A stretch of 58,346 nt of DNA from Bacillota bacterium (GTDB lineage: Bacteria; Bacillota; Clostridia; Clostridiales; Clostridiaceae), in NCBI GenBank assembly GCA_017861315.1, contig JAGFXP010000008.1, forward strand, positions 1-58,346, read 5' to 3'. The translations under genes were made by a program, and so were the position numbers. The notes beneath the pieces are model-generated. The model saw nothing but the letters and a program-made list of their open reading frames with translations. It ran no database searches and was not told the DNA's origin. Below, piece after piece: positions 34,815 to 43,419 of the stretch (within the stretch, counting starts at the first letter, position 1; every line of letters starts with the position of its first letter).

Positions 34815-34821
34815 CACTTTA

Positions 34822-35457
34822 TCATATCTTTGTGTTTACAACAGCAATTATCTCTTCTTTCTTACTTAGGCCCTGCGCTACAAGCTTTTCGCACTTCCCG
34901 CTGATCCCTGCTTTGTAGTCCTCATCCTTGATAGATGCCAGGTTTATCCTCACGTTGAGGACTGCTCCCTCTATGGCGGACTGCGCCAGGATTGCTGCCA
35001 CTCCTGCATCTGATGCTGCATTCTTGTTGCCCCACCTCGCGGCGGTTTCGATATATTCGAATATCCTGAGGGCCGATTCGGCAACCTCGAGCGGAATCTC
35101 CAGAGCCCTTTTGTAGCCTTCGCTAATCTTCCCGCTCCTGAACCTAATCTCCTCCTCGCCTGTCTTCGGCAGCTTGAATGCATCCATGAGCTCCATGAAA
35201 GCCTCCACGTCCTTTTCCATCAGGTCGAGGAATCCGTCCCTGTGCGCCCTCGCATGGACAAGTCCCGAGTCTATGCTGTCCCTGGTGCGTTCAGGATATT
35301 CATTGTAATCCTTCCTGCCCACCGTCAGGTTGAAGACCATGCAGGCGAGCGCTGAAGCAAGCGCGCCTGACAGTGCGGCAACGCTGCCTCCGCCCGGTGC
35401 AGGCGATCTGGAAGCAAGCTCCTCTGTAAAATCCTGTATTGTCATGTCCCTTAACAT
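34822..35457 (-). CDS. fchA: Formimidotetrahydrofolate cyclodeaminase
   Basis: Converts 5-formimino-THF to methenyl-THF and ammonia, after FtcD in histidine breakdown. The 211-residue, mostly helical protein has the family's APGGGSVAALSGALASALACM, the VEAFMELMDAFKLPK segment, and NKNAASDAGVAAILAQSA. It is a separate protein here, while in animals it is fused to FtcD. Its start overlaps the hutI 3' end. Confidence 0.94.
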   Translation of the reverse strand: MLRDMTIQDFTEELASRSPAPGGGSVAALSGALASALACMVFNLTVGRKDYNEYPERTRDSIDSGLVHARAHRDGFLDLMEKDVEAFMELMDAFKLPKTGEEEIRFRSGKISEGYKRALEIPLEVAESALRIFEYIETAARWGNKNAASDAGVAAILAQSAIEGAVLNVRINLASIKDEDYKAGISGKCEKLVAQGLSKKEEIIAVVNTKI

Positions 35458-36707
35458 TTCAAGCCTCCCTTAACCACTATATTCCCGTCCTTAATAACAG
35501 TATCAACCGCATTGACACCGAAATGGTATATCAGGTAGTTCAGGTTCTTTGCATCGAAGATGACAAGGTCCGCCTTCTTTCCGGCCTCGATGCTCCCGAT
35601 CTCCTTCTCCCTGCCTATGGAGCAGGCGGCATTCAGTGTCACTGCGTTTATGATCTCCTCCGGCATCATCCTCAGCCCGAAGCAGGCATAGGTCATTACT
35701 ATCTGCAGGGACTCAGTTGGAGATGTGCCCGGGTTGCAGTCCGTGGCCAGCGCCACCGGCACCCCCAGCTCGATCATCTTCCTTGCGTCCGCGAATTTTT
35801 CCAGCATGAGATAGAAGGAGGTTGTCGGAAGAAGGATAGCTATGACATTGTTGTCTGCCATAGCCTTCATGCCCTCCTGGGATGCCGCTACCAGATGCTC
35901 CGCCGAGACCGCCTTCATTTCGCCGGCCAGTTCTGCGCCCCCTGTTGATACAACTTCGTCTGCGTGCAGCTTGATCTTGAAGCCCTGTGCCCTTGCAGCG
36001 GTCAGTATCCTTCTGGTTTCCTCTATGTCAAAAACGCCATGCTCGCAGAAGCAGTCGGCGAATTCCGCAAGGTTTTCCTCCCTGACCTTAGGGAGCATCT
36101 CCTCCACTATGAGCCTGATGTAGCCTTCCCTGTCCTCCTTGTACTCCTGCGGCACCGCATGGGCACCCATGAATGTGGATACTATATCAACAGGCTGGCT
36201 GTCGTTCAGCAGCCTGTTGGCCCTCAGCATCTTCATCTCGGTTTCCAGGTCCAGGCCGTAGCCGGATTTGCTCTCTACTGTGGTCGTCCCGTGTGTCAGC
36301 ATGAGGTCGAGCCTCTTCCGCGCCTGCAGCACAAGTTCCTCCCGGGATGCGGCCCTGGTGTCCCTAACGGAGCTGAGGATCCCTCCCCCGGCTTTCAGGA
36401 TATCTATATAGCCTACCTTGGCCAGCTTCAGAGGGAGTTCGAATTCCCTGGAGCCTGCATAGACCAGGTGGGTATGTCCGTCGATGAGCCCCGGCGTTAC
36501 GGTCTTCCCAGCGCCATCAATCACAAGGTCCGAGGGTTTCAGGTGCTCCCTGTAGCCCTCTCCTTCGCCTACAGCAGCAATCCTTCCGGCATCGATCACG
36601 ACGTAGCCGTCATTTATTATTCCGGCATCCATCATGTCGCTGCCCTTCTTGACGCCTTCTCCCCGGCAGGTGACCAGGCAATCGATATTTCTGATTATAG
36701 TCTTCAT
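35451..36707 (-). CDS. hutI: Imidazolonepropionase
   Basis: Hydrolyses imidazolone propionate to formiminoglutamate. The amidohydrolase has the metal HxH in VTPGLIDGHTHLVYAGSRE, the TTTVESKSGYGLD motif, FMGAHAVP, LHADEVVSTGGAEL, and ATDCNPGTSP. I place the start at ATG 36707 (418 residues, MKTIIRNIDCLV), which overlaps the ftcD stop region. The frame is open four codons more to an ATG at 36719. It is the third gene of the hut operon. Confidence 0.94.
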   Translation of the reverse strand: MKTIIRNIDCLVTCRGEGVKKGSDMMDAGIINDGYVVIDAGRIAAVGEGEGYREHLKPSDLVIDGAGKTVTPGLIDGHTHLVYAGSREFELPLKLAKVGYIDILKAGGGILSSVRDTRAASREELVLQARKRLDLMLTHGTTTVESKSGYGLDLETEMKMLRANRLLNDSQPVDIVSTFMGAHAVPQEYKEDREGYIRLIVEEMLPKVREENLAEFADCFCEHGVFDIEETRRILTAARAQGFKIKLHADEVVSTGGAELAGEMKAVSAEHLVAASQEGMKAMADNNVIAILLPTTSFYLMLEKFADARKMIELGVPVALATDCNPGTSPTESLQIVMTYACFGLRMMPEEIINAVTLNAACSIGREKEIGSIEAGKKADLVIFDAKNLNYLIYHFGVNAVDTVIKDGNIVVKGGLKC

Positions 36708-36709
36708 AG

Positions 36710-37606
36710 CTATTCCCATATTCTCCTTTCCAGGATCTGGTCCTTTGAGAAGTTTTCTATCTGCAGGTAATACTCAGCCGAATTTATCAGGGCATCCATA
36801 GGAATCAGTCCCACGACCTCGCTTCCAACGACGGCCACGCCGTACCTCCTCGCCTCCATCCTTATCATCTCGAAAGCCCTGTACACGGCTGTCTTCTCAT
36901 AGTTTACCAGGTTCATGGATACCTGGGTTATGTTCCTGTCGTGTAGCATAACCCCCATGGCCTTTACGAACCTCAGGCCTCCGCCTATGTGCCTTACGGT
37001 TTTTGCGATGTTTTCGGCAACAGCCAGGTCGCTGGTTCCAAGGTTCACGTTGAAGGCGACCAGCGGGAACCTAACCCCTACCGCCGTGCAGCCTCCCTTC
37101 AGGTTCACCTGTTCAGGCCCGAAATCAGGCTTCCATTCAGCCAGCTTTATCTTTTCGAAGAATCCCTCGTACTGGCCTTTCCTCACGTCTGCCAGGTTTT
37201 TCCTTGCGGCCGTCCTGGCGGCATCCTCGTAAAGGTACACAGGTATGGAGTATTTTTCGCCCAGCAGCTTGCCTACCTTCTCTGCAACCTCCACGCATTC
37301 AGCGGCGTCGACGCCTTTGACAGGCACAAACGGGACCACGTCCAGAGCTCCCATCCTCGGGTGCCCCCCAGAATGCTTTGTCATGTCTATGTTCTCATAG
37401 ACTGCCTTAGCGAAATCGGCTATGGCATCCACCATCGCCTCGGGCGTTCCGATGAATGTGACCACCGTCCTGTTGTGGTCCTCGTCGGAGGAGTAGTCAA
37501 GAAGTTTGATGTTCTCCCTTCCCCTGAGCGTGTCCATGATCTTCTCGATGGCCGCCTTGTCCCTTCCTTCGCTGAAATTCGGTATGCATTCAATAACCTT
37601 GTTCAT
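36710..37606 (-). CDS. ftcD: Glutamate formimidoyltransferase
   Basis: Moves the formimino group from formiminoglutamate to THF, giving glutamate. The 298-residue protein opens MNKVIECIPNFSEGRDK and has SSDEDHNRTVVTFIG, the catalytic-region GGHPRMGALDVVPFVPV, and GCTAVGVRFPLVAFNVNL. It is the transferase domain only, with the cyclodeaminase encoded separately by fchA. It lies 14 bases from hutH. Confidence 0.95.
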   Translation of the reverse strand: MNKVIECIPNFSEGRDKAAIEKIMDTLRGRENIKLLDYSSDEDHNRTVVTFIGTPEAMVDAIADFAKAVYENIDMTKHSGGHPRMGALDVVPFVPVKGVDAAECVEVAEKVGKLLGEKYSIPVYLYEDAARTAARKNLADVRKGQYEGFFEKIKLAEWKPDFGPEQVNLKGGCTAVGVRFPLVAFNVNLGTSDLAVAENIAKTVRHIGGGLRFVKAMGVMLHDRNITQVSMNLVNYEKTAVYRAFEMIRMEARRYGVAVVGSEVVGLIPMDALINSAEYYLQIENFSKDQILERRIWE

Positions 37607-37620
37607 CCTGACCCCTCCAT

Positions 37621-39150
37621 TTAAACTTCAAGTTTTACTTTTTCCTCTACGCGTTCGAGAAGCTTCCCGCTTGAAAGCAGGCTTTCCACCTTGTCCAGCT
37701 CCTTGTACATTATTGTGTCCTTCTCGATGAAGCTGACTGCCTCCCTGACTGCCGCATAGGCCTCCGATGTTCCGGCACCCAGCTTGAGTCCTGCCCTGAA
37801 ATCAATTGCCTGGCAGGCGGCCATTATCTCTGTGGTGACGACCCTTCTCGCATTCTCCGCAATGCTCATGGCCTTCCTTGCAGCTATCGTTCCCATGCTC
37901 ACGTGGTCCTCCTGGTTTGCGGAGGACGGTATGGAATCCACCGACGCAGGGTGTGCCAGAACCTTGTTCTCGGATACGAGTGAAGCAGCCGCATACTGCG
38001 TTATCATGAAGCCTGAGTTGAGCCCCCCGTGCTTCACCAGGAACGGCGGCAGGTCGTTAAGCTGGAAGTTGATGAGCCTCTCCAGCCGCCTTTCGGAGAT
38101 GTTGGCGATCTCCGAGACAGCTATGCCGAGGAAATCGAAGGACAGTGCCATCGGCTCCCCGTGGAAGTTTCCGCCGGAAAGCACCTCGCCGTCCTCTGTT
38201 ATTATCGGATTGTCGGTGGCGGAATTCATCTCTATGACCACCCTTTCCCTGATGTAGTTCAGGGCATCCTTAACTGCGCCGTGAACCTGAGGCACGCAGC
38301 GCAGGGCATAGGCGTCCTGCACCCTCAACTGTCCCTGTCTAGTCACATAGGTGCTGCCTTCGAGCATACCGAGGACGTTCCTCGAGGTTGTCATCTGACC
38401 CCTGTGAGGCCTTATCTCCTGTATCTTGCTGCTGAATGCATCACTGATACCCCTAAGCGCCTCGATTGTCAGCGCCGCAGCCACATCGCCAGCCTTTGCA
38501 AGGCTGATGCTGTCGTATATGGCCAGGGCACCGACTCCGGTCATGACGCAGGTGCCGTTGATGAGTGCAAGGCCTTCCTTTGCCGTCAGCTCGATTAATG
38601 GTATGCCCGCCCTTCTCATCGCCTCTGCTCCAGCCAGGACCTCGCCTCCGAACTCGGCCTCGCCTTCGCCCAGCAGCGGCAGGACCATGTGCGAAAGAGG
38701 AGCCAGGTCTCCAGAAGAGCCAAGGGAGCCTTTCTCAGGTATCTGCGGGTGAACTCCCTTGTTCAGCATGTCAATAAGTGTCGTCAAAGTCTCCAGCCTG
38801 ATCCCGGAAAATCCTTTTGCAAGGGCATTCGCTCTGAGGAGCATAATGGACCTCACAGTGTCTTTAGGGAAAAGAGGCCCCGTGCCGCAGGCATGCGACA
38901 AAATCAGGTTTGTCTGGAGCTGCTTGCATTCGTCCATGGATATGGATACATCGGCGAATTTGCCGAAACCGGTGGTTACACCGTAGACAACCCTGTTGTT
39001 CTCCACGATATCCTCGACTATTGCTCTGGATTTCTTAACCTTTTCCACAGCCTTTTCGCTGAGGGCTACCTTCCAGCCCCGCCTGGAAACATTGACCAGA
39101 TCCTCAAGACTCAAATTGTCGCCGTCAAGAATTATTGTATCCTTCATCAT
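37621..39150 (-). CDS. hutH: Histidine ammonia-lyase
   Basis: Converts histidine to urocanate and ammonia. The 509-residue protein has YGVTTGFG (56-63), NLILSHACG (81-89), RANALAKGFSG, and the MIO-forming site GSLGSSGDLAPLSH, where the triad is Ser145-Ser-Gly rather than the usual Ala-Ser-Gly. The aromatic ammonia-lyase core is otherwise intact, including ITQYAAASL and SSANQEDHVSMG. It starts after GGGGAGATTTTA. It leads hutH-ftcD-hutI-fchA, which lacks the urocanase gene. Confidence 0.94.
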   Translation of the reverse strand: MMKDTIILDGDNLSLEDLVNVSRRGWKVALSEKAVEKVKKSRAIVEDIVENNRVVYGVTTGFGKFADVSISMDECKQLQTNLILSHACGTGPLFPKDTVRSIMLLRANALAKGFSGIRLETLTTLIDMLNKGVHPQIPEKGSLGSSGDLAPLSHMVLPLLGEGEAEFGGEVLAGAEAMRRAGIPLIELTAKEGLALINGTCVMTGVGALAIYDSISLAKAGDVAAALTIEALRGISDAFSSKIQEIRPHRGQMTTSRNVLGMLEGSTYVTRQGQLRVQDAYALRCVPQVHGAVKDALNYIRERVVIEMNSATDNPIITEDGEVLSGGNFHGEPMALSFDFLGIAVSEIANISERRLERLINFQLNDLPPFLVKHGGLNSGFMITQYAAASLVSENKVLAHPASVDSIPSSANQEDHVSMGTIAARKAMSIAENARRVVTTEIMAACQAIDFRAGLKLGAGTSEAYAAVREAVSFIEKDTIMYKELDKVESLLSSGKLLERVEEKVKLEV

Positions 39151-39358
39151 TAAAATCTCCCCTCGAATATTATTCAGAATTTTCGTCCAACAATACTTAT
39201 TATATTCTTTATAAATTCAAAATAACCTCTAAAAACCCCCATAATAAATAGTCAGAATTTATTCAATGCTCTAACTCTTTACCGCAGTGAATCGCACGGC
39301 TATTTATTTTCTTCCGCTGCAGAATGTTTTATTGTATACTATACTGTGGGTGATCATA

Positions 39359-39712
39359 ATGATTGGAAATAGATTCATGGATTCCATAAAGAAAAATTAT
39401 ATAGGAATCTGCATAATACTCGCAGCCTCGCTCCTGACAGCCACAGGGCAGCTTTTCTGGAAGATGTCGGGCGGAGCTGACTTGATGCTTGTGATAATAG
39501 GTTTTTTATTCTATGGTGCGGGTGCCGTGCTGATGATAGCGGCATTCAGGTTCGGGAGCCTTTCGGTAATACATCCGATGCTCAGCTTCAGCTATATCTT
39601 CGCGCTTTTTTTCGGCAGGTTCATTCTTAATGAGACGATTTCGCCGGTTCAGCTGCTTGGGGTCTTCACAATAATGGCCGGAGTTGTGCTGATAGGAGGT
39701 GGCGATGCCTGA
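39359..39712 (+). CDS. Small multidrug resistance-like (EamA-type) half-transporter, first subunit
   Basis: A 117-residue, four-helix membrane protein of the drug/metabolite transporter superfamily. Segments include TGQLFWKMSGG at the first helix end, FRFGSLSVIHPMLSFSYIFA, and GRFILNETISPVQLLGVFTI, a typical SMR/EamA half. I chose ATG 39359; an in-frame ATG at 39377 also has an upstream GGAAA. It overlaps the next gene by one base (TGATG), so the two halves likely pair, as in ArnE/ArnF-type flippases. Confidence 0.78.
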   Translation: MIGNRFMDSIKKNYIGICIILAASLLTATGQLFWKMSGGADLMLVIIGFLFYGAGAVLMIAAFRFGSLSVIHPMLSFSYIFALFFGRFILNETISPVQLLGVFTIMAGVVLIGGGDA

Positions 39713-40059
39713 TGTGGTTTAAGATCATACTTCTTGTGATAATAATGACATTGTCGGGAGCTTTGGGAGGGTACTTCTTCAAGAGGGCGACAACCCAGTC
39801 GGAGAAGCTTTACAAAGTCATCTTCAAGCCTTCGCTTTATTTTGGCGGTCTTTTCTATGTGCTTGGCGCGGGAATGAACATACTCATTCTCAAGGAACTG
39901 CCATACACCGTGGTTCTGCCGCTGACTTCCCTGACATATGTCTGGACCATGGCGATATCCTACATGGTTTTAAACGAAAAAATAACCAGACTAAAGATAA
40001 CCGGAGTTACCCTTATTCTGGTCGGTTCTATCCTTCTCTGTGCAAAAGTACAGCTGTAA
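39712..40059 (+). CDS. Small multidrug resistance-like (EamA-type) half-transporter, second subunit
   Basis: A 115-residue, four-helix partner with GALGGYFFKRATT, LKELPYTVVLPLTSLTYVWT and MVLNEKITRLKITGVTLILV. It pairs with the previous gene. Its 3' end overlaps the converging WecG/TagA gene by 32 bases. Beside the polysaccharide operon it may flip a lipid-linked sugar; a drug or amine exporter is the alternative. Confidence 0.78.
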   Translation: MWFKIILLVIIMTLSGALGGYFFKRATTQSEKLYKVIFKPSLYFGGLFYVLGAGMNILILKELPYTVVLPLTSLTYVWTMAISYMVLNEKITRLKITGVTLILVGSILLCAKVQL

Positions 40060-40744
40060 GGAATTTCGGTATGGAGCTGAGCCTTTTCAGCCTCCAGGGC
40101 TCCCTGGAAACCCTGTAAAGCCACTCCATCCCAATTTTTATCATCCACTCCGGAGCCCTCTGGATATTTCCGGACATGACATCGAAGCTGCCGCCGACTC
40201 CCATGAATATTCTGCAGGGCAGCTCATCCATATATTTCAGGATAAACCTGTCCTGTCTGGGAGAACCCATGGCTACGAAAACGGCCTTGGGCTTTTTTTC
40301 TTTTATGTCCGAGATTATTTCGCCGCAGCTGTCTATGTCGAAATATCCGTTGTGCCAGCCCATTATATTGAGTCCGGGGTATTTCAGCTTCAGCTTTTCA
40401 GCGCAGGCTGAAACCACCTCTTCCTTCGCTCCTATGAGGTAGATCCCCTGCCCTTCCTCTGCGCAGCTTTCTATGATGCCCTGCATTACCTCGATGCCAG
40501 CAAGCTTCTCTTTTACAGGGCTTCCTGCAATCCTTGAGGCCAGCACTGTCCCCACGCCGTCCGGGATTATCACCGAACTGCCGCCCGTGAAGATGCTGTA
40601 GAGCTCACTGTCTTTCATGCCGTTGTACAGCACTTCTGGGTTCCCGGATATTATGTTTACTTTCTCGAAGGTGTCCAGGTACTCGAAGAGTTCCTCCTTG
40701 CTTCCCGCGAACACACGGTAGCCGAGAATCTTAGAGAATTTCAT
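40028..40744 (-). CDS. WecG/TagA/CpsF-family glycosyltransferase
   Basis: A 238-residue GT26 enzyme that adds an N-acetylmannosamine-type sugar to a lipid-linked primer. Visible are SGNPEVLYNG, the catalytic-region IPDGVGTVLAS, LIGAKEEV, VAMGSPRQDRFI, and GVGGSFDVMSGNIQRAP. It ends WLYRVSREPWRLKR, the conserved C-terminus that binds the membrane. It overlaps murJ by 14 bases and is the last gene of the polysaccharide operon. Confidence 0.9.
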   Translation of the reverse strand: MKFSKILGYRVFAGSKEELFEYLDTFEKVNIISGNPEVLYNGMKDSELYSIFTGGSSVIIPDGVGTVLASRIAGSPVKEKLAGIEVMQGIIESCAEEGQGIYLIGAKEEVVSACAEKLKLKYPGLNIMGWHNGYFDIDSCGEIISDIKEKKPKAVFVAMGSPRQDRFILKYMDELPCRIFMGVGGSFDVMSGNIQRAPEWMIKIGMEWLYRVSREPWRLKRLSSIPKFLTAVLLHREG

Positions 40745-42305
40745 CAGGCTTCTCCCCTTTCCTAAGTTTTTTCCTTAATGCGCCCGCCAGCCACTGGAAC
40801 TCCTCGATTTTCATCAGATGAAGTCCTGCTGCATATACGGCTGTTCCCACTGCGAACGAGATCAGGAGCGAAAGCACGCTTCCCAGAAGCTCCGCGCCAA
40901 AGGCGGCTGCGCAGAATCTGTCCACCGCATATATCGCAAGGGCCATCGCCGTAGAAGAAAGCAGCACCTTGCCGAAGGTCTCCAGCGTGCTCGCAGCCCG
41001 CATCCCGCCCAGCTTTCTGTTTATGCTGCCCAGCATCAGAAGCGTTGTGACAAGCGATGACAGTGTGGTTGCCAGGGTAAGCCCCGAAACGCCCATCTTT
41101 TTGACCAGGAGGAAATTGAGGATTATGTTAAGTATTATGCCGGCAAAGCTGTTGAACATAGGCGTCCTGGTGTCCTTCATGGAGTAGAAAGCCTTGTTCA
41201 GGATGTCTCTCACGCCGTAGGCTATCATGGCCGGGCAGAAGAACAGCAGTGCGTTTGCTGTGGCCAGCGCTGATGCCTGGTCGAAAGCGCCCCTCTTGAA
41301 GATCACAGTTATCAGCGGCATCCTCAGCATCGCTATGGCGAAAGCCGCCGGCACCATTATGAGAAGGATTGTGTTGATGCCTTTGACCAGGGCTGCCTTG
41401 TATTCGCCCGTCTTCCCCCTGGCCGCATGCTCTGACAGCGTGGGGTATATTATCATCGCTATCCCTATCGCAAAGACCTCGTAGGCCAGCGTGTTTATCT
41501 TGTTTGAAAACTCCAGCACCGTTACCGCTCCCGAATAGACCGTTGTCGCAAAGGACCTGTTCACGAACATGTTCAGCTGTATGAGCGAGGTGCTTATTAC
41601 CACCGGGGGCATGAGCTGAAGTATTGTCCGCAGGTGTTCATCCTTCGGGTTGAACACAGGCCTGTAGCCATATCCGAGCTTGAAGTATTTAGGCACGTTT
41701 ATTAGCAGCTGCACAAGGAAAGCCGCCACCGTTGCATATCCGAACCCTATTATTCCGTAGTCCCTGGCCAGGAATACGAGGTACAGTATGTAGACTACAT
41801 TCGCCGCCGCCGCCATGGCTGAGGGCTCGAAGAACTGCTTGTGTACCTGGAGCACCCCCGTGATCACGCTCTGCAGGTTGATGAATACCAGCGAGGCGAG
41901 CATTATCCTCAAGATGAGCACCGAGCTGCTGTATACGCCTGTATCGCTTCCGAAGCCTGGTGCGAATATGTCTATGATAGTCCCGGAGAAAGCGATGAGG
42001 AGCAGGGTGAGCAGAAGCGTCGCAGCGGTAGTCACATTTATCACATTGCTTACGAAGCCCAGCGCGTTCCTTTCACCGTTTTTCTCCCTGCACTCCGTAT
42101 GCACGGGAATAAATGTAGTGGTGATCCCGTAGCTTATGGTGGTCAGGAGGTAGACCACACCCAGTGCGAAATTATAGATGTCTGTCACCGCCGTAGCACC
42201 GAACTGCTCAGCGATCAGGGCATCCCTGACCAGCGCAAGGACCTTGCCCAGGATGATCAGCACCATCACGAATATCGAGCTTTTAACTATGCCAGCCTTT
42301 TTCAT
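40731..42305 (-). CDS. murJ: MurJ-type lipid flippase (MVF family)
   Basis: A 524-residue MOP-superfamily protein with about 14 membrane helices, opening VKSSIFVMVLIILGKVLALVRDALIAEQFG and carrying TTTFIPVH, and the long C-terminal extension typical of MurJ. It flips lipid II or another undecaprenyl-linked unit. In this operon, between a glycosyltransferase and WecG, it may instead be a surface-polymer flippase. It overlaps both neighbours. Confidence 0.88.
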   Translation of the reverse strand: MKKAGIVKSSIFVMVLIILGKVLALVRDALIAEQFGATAVTDIYNFALGVVYLLTTISYGITTTFIPVHTECREKNGERNALGFVSNVINVTTAATLLLTLLLIAFSGTIIDIFAPGFGSDTGVYSSSVLILRIMLASLVFINLQSVITGVLQVHKQFFEPSAMAAAANVVYILYLVFLARDYGIIGFGYATVAAFLVQLLINVPKYFKLGYGYRPVFNPKDEHLRTILQLMPPVVISTSLIQLNMFVNRSFATTVYSGAVTVLEFSNKINTLAYEVFAIGIAMIIYPTLSEHAARGKTGEYKAALVKGINTILLIMVPAAFAIAMLRMPLITVIFKRGAFDQASALATANALLFFCPAMIAYGVRDILNKAFYSMKDTRTPMFNSFAGIILNIILNFLLVKKMGVSGLTLATTLSSLVTTLLMLGSINRKLGGMRAASTLETFGKVLLSSTAMALAIYAVDRFCAAAFGAELLGSVLSLLISFAVGTAVYAAGLHLMKIEEFQWLAGALRKKLRKGEKPDEIL

Positions 42306-43405
42306 GGTTTCACGACCTTCGAATCTTCAACAATTGCCTTGTAGGCCTCAAAATAATTGCTGCAGAATCTGTCTATCGAGTATTTCTCTCTTACATACCT
42401 GTTAAGGTTTTCGCCCATGGCCTTGATGGTGCCGGGATGCAGGTAGGCCTCCCTCAGCTTGAGGTATATGTCCTCCTCTGAATAAGGGTCTACAAGAAAA
42501 CCGTTTCCTCCGTTTATTATATGCGGCATGTCGCTGACTGACGATGCAATTACAGTTTTGCTCACCGCTGCGCTCTCCAGAACCACAAGCGGCGGCGCTC
42601 CCCCTTCGCTCAGCGAGGTGAGCACCGTAATATCGGATGCGTTGATATAATCCAGCACATTCTCTCTGAAGCCGGCGAAGATGACTCCCGCCCCTGAAGC
42701 GGCTTCGATTTCAGCCCTGTGGCTTCCTTCTCCTATGAGGACAAGCTTAACATTGTCGAATTCCGCCCTCAGCCTGGAGAAGGCCTTTATCAGTGTGATG
42801 TGGTTCTTCACCGGGTGGAATCTTGCCACCATTGTGAATACGAAGTCCCCCTCCCCTATTCCGAGGGAGCTCCTGACCGCTGAGGCATCGGAGGCCACCC
42901 GGCATTCGTCAAGATTGATGCCGTTCGGGATGACAAATTTCCTGCCGCCAATTCCGTCCACATTCAGCAGGTTTTTGATGTAGTTCGATACGCAGATGAA
43001 ATAGCCGAAGCTTCTCAGTCCGCTTATGCTCAGAGGCGTGAACAGCAGGTGCTTCATCCTGCTGTTGAGAAAATCCTGCCTGTAATTGCTGTGGACTGTA
43101 GCCACGGCAGGAATTGAAAGCTTATTTAAGAGGAACTTCCCAAGAAAGAATGCCTTTGCTCCGTGGAAATTAACTATGTCAAAGCACTTTTCAGCTATGC
43201 AGTCTGCAGCCTCACTGCCCAGGAAAGACTTCGGGCTTAACAGGATGCATTCTATATTGTTTTCCACAGCTTTTTCATAGAGCGCTCCGCCCCCTATGCA
43301 GCCGATGGTGCACTTCATCTTCCCTTCTGAATTAAGGCACAGGTTCAAAATGTGCTTTGCTCCGCCCCCGTCGTCATTTCCGGTTATTATGTGTAAAACT
43401 TTCAT
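42302..43405 (-). CDS. Glycosyltransferase family 4 (GT-B)
   Basis: A 367-residue GT-B enzyme. The N-terminal half opens MKVLHIITGNDDGGGAKH; the C-terminal GT1/GT4 half has FVFTMVARFHPVKNH, LIGEGSHRAEIE and SEGGAPPLVVLESAAVSK, with the Glu of the E-x7-E motif. It has a GPGG-like NDDGGGAKH acceptor loop. It probably adds a sugar to an undecaprenyl-linked glycan. It shares ATGA with murJ. Confidence 0.88.
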   Translation of the reverse strand: MKVLHIITGNDDGGGAKHILNLCLNSEGKMKCTIGCIGGGALYEKAVENNIECILLSPKSFLGSEAADCIAEKCFDIVNFHGAKAFFLGKFLLNKLSIPAVATVHSNYRQDFLNSRMKHLLFTPLSISGLRSFGYFICVSNYIKNLLNVDGIGGRKFVIPNGINLDECRVASDASAVRSSLGIGEGDFVFTMVARFHPVKNHITLIKAFSRLRAEFDNVKLVLIGEGSHRAEIEAASGAGVIFAGFRENVLDYINASDITVLTSLSEGGAPPLVVLESAAVSKTVIASSVSDMPHIINGGNGFLVDPYSEEDIYLKLREAYLHPGTIKAMGENLNRYVREKYSIDRFCSNYFEAYKAIVEDSKVVKP

Positions 43406-43419
43406 ATTAAAGACCGCCC

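Noticed and set aside
35964..36770. 268-codon open frame antisense to hutI/ftcD, and similar long antisense frames at 6153-6734, 17305-17970 and 24548-25198
   Set aside because: They lie opposite well-identified genes, have no family motifs or ribosome sites, and arise from the codon bias of the true genes.
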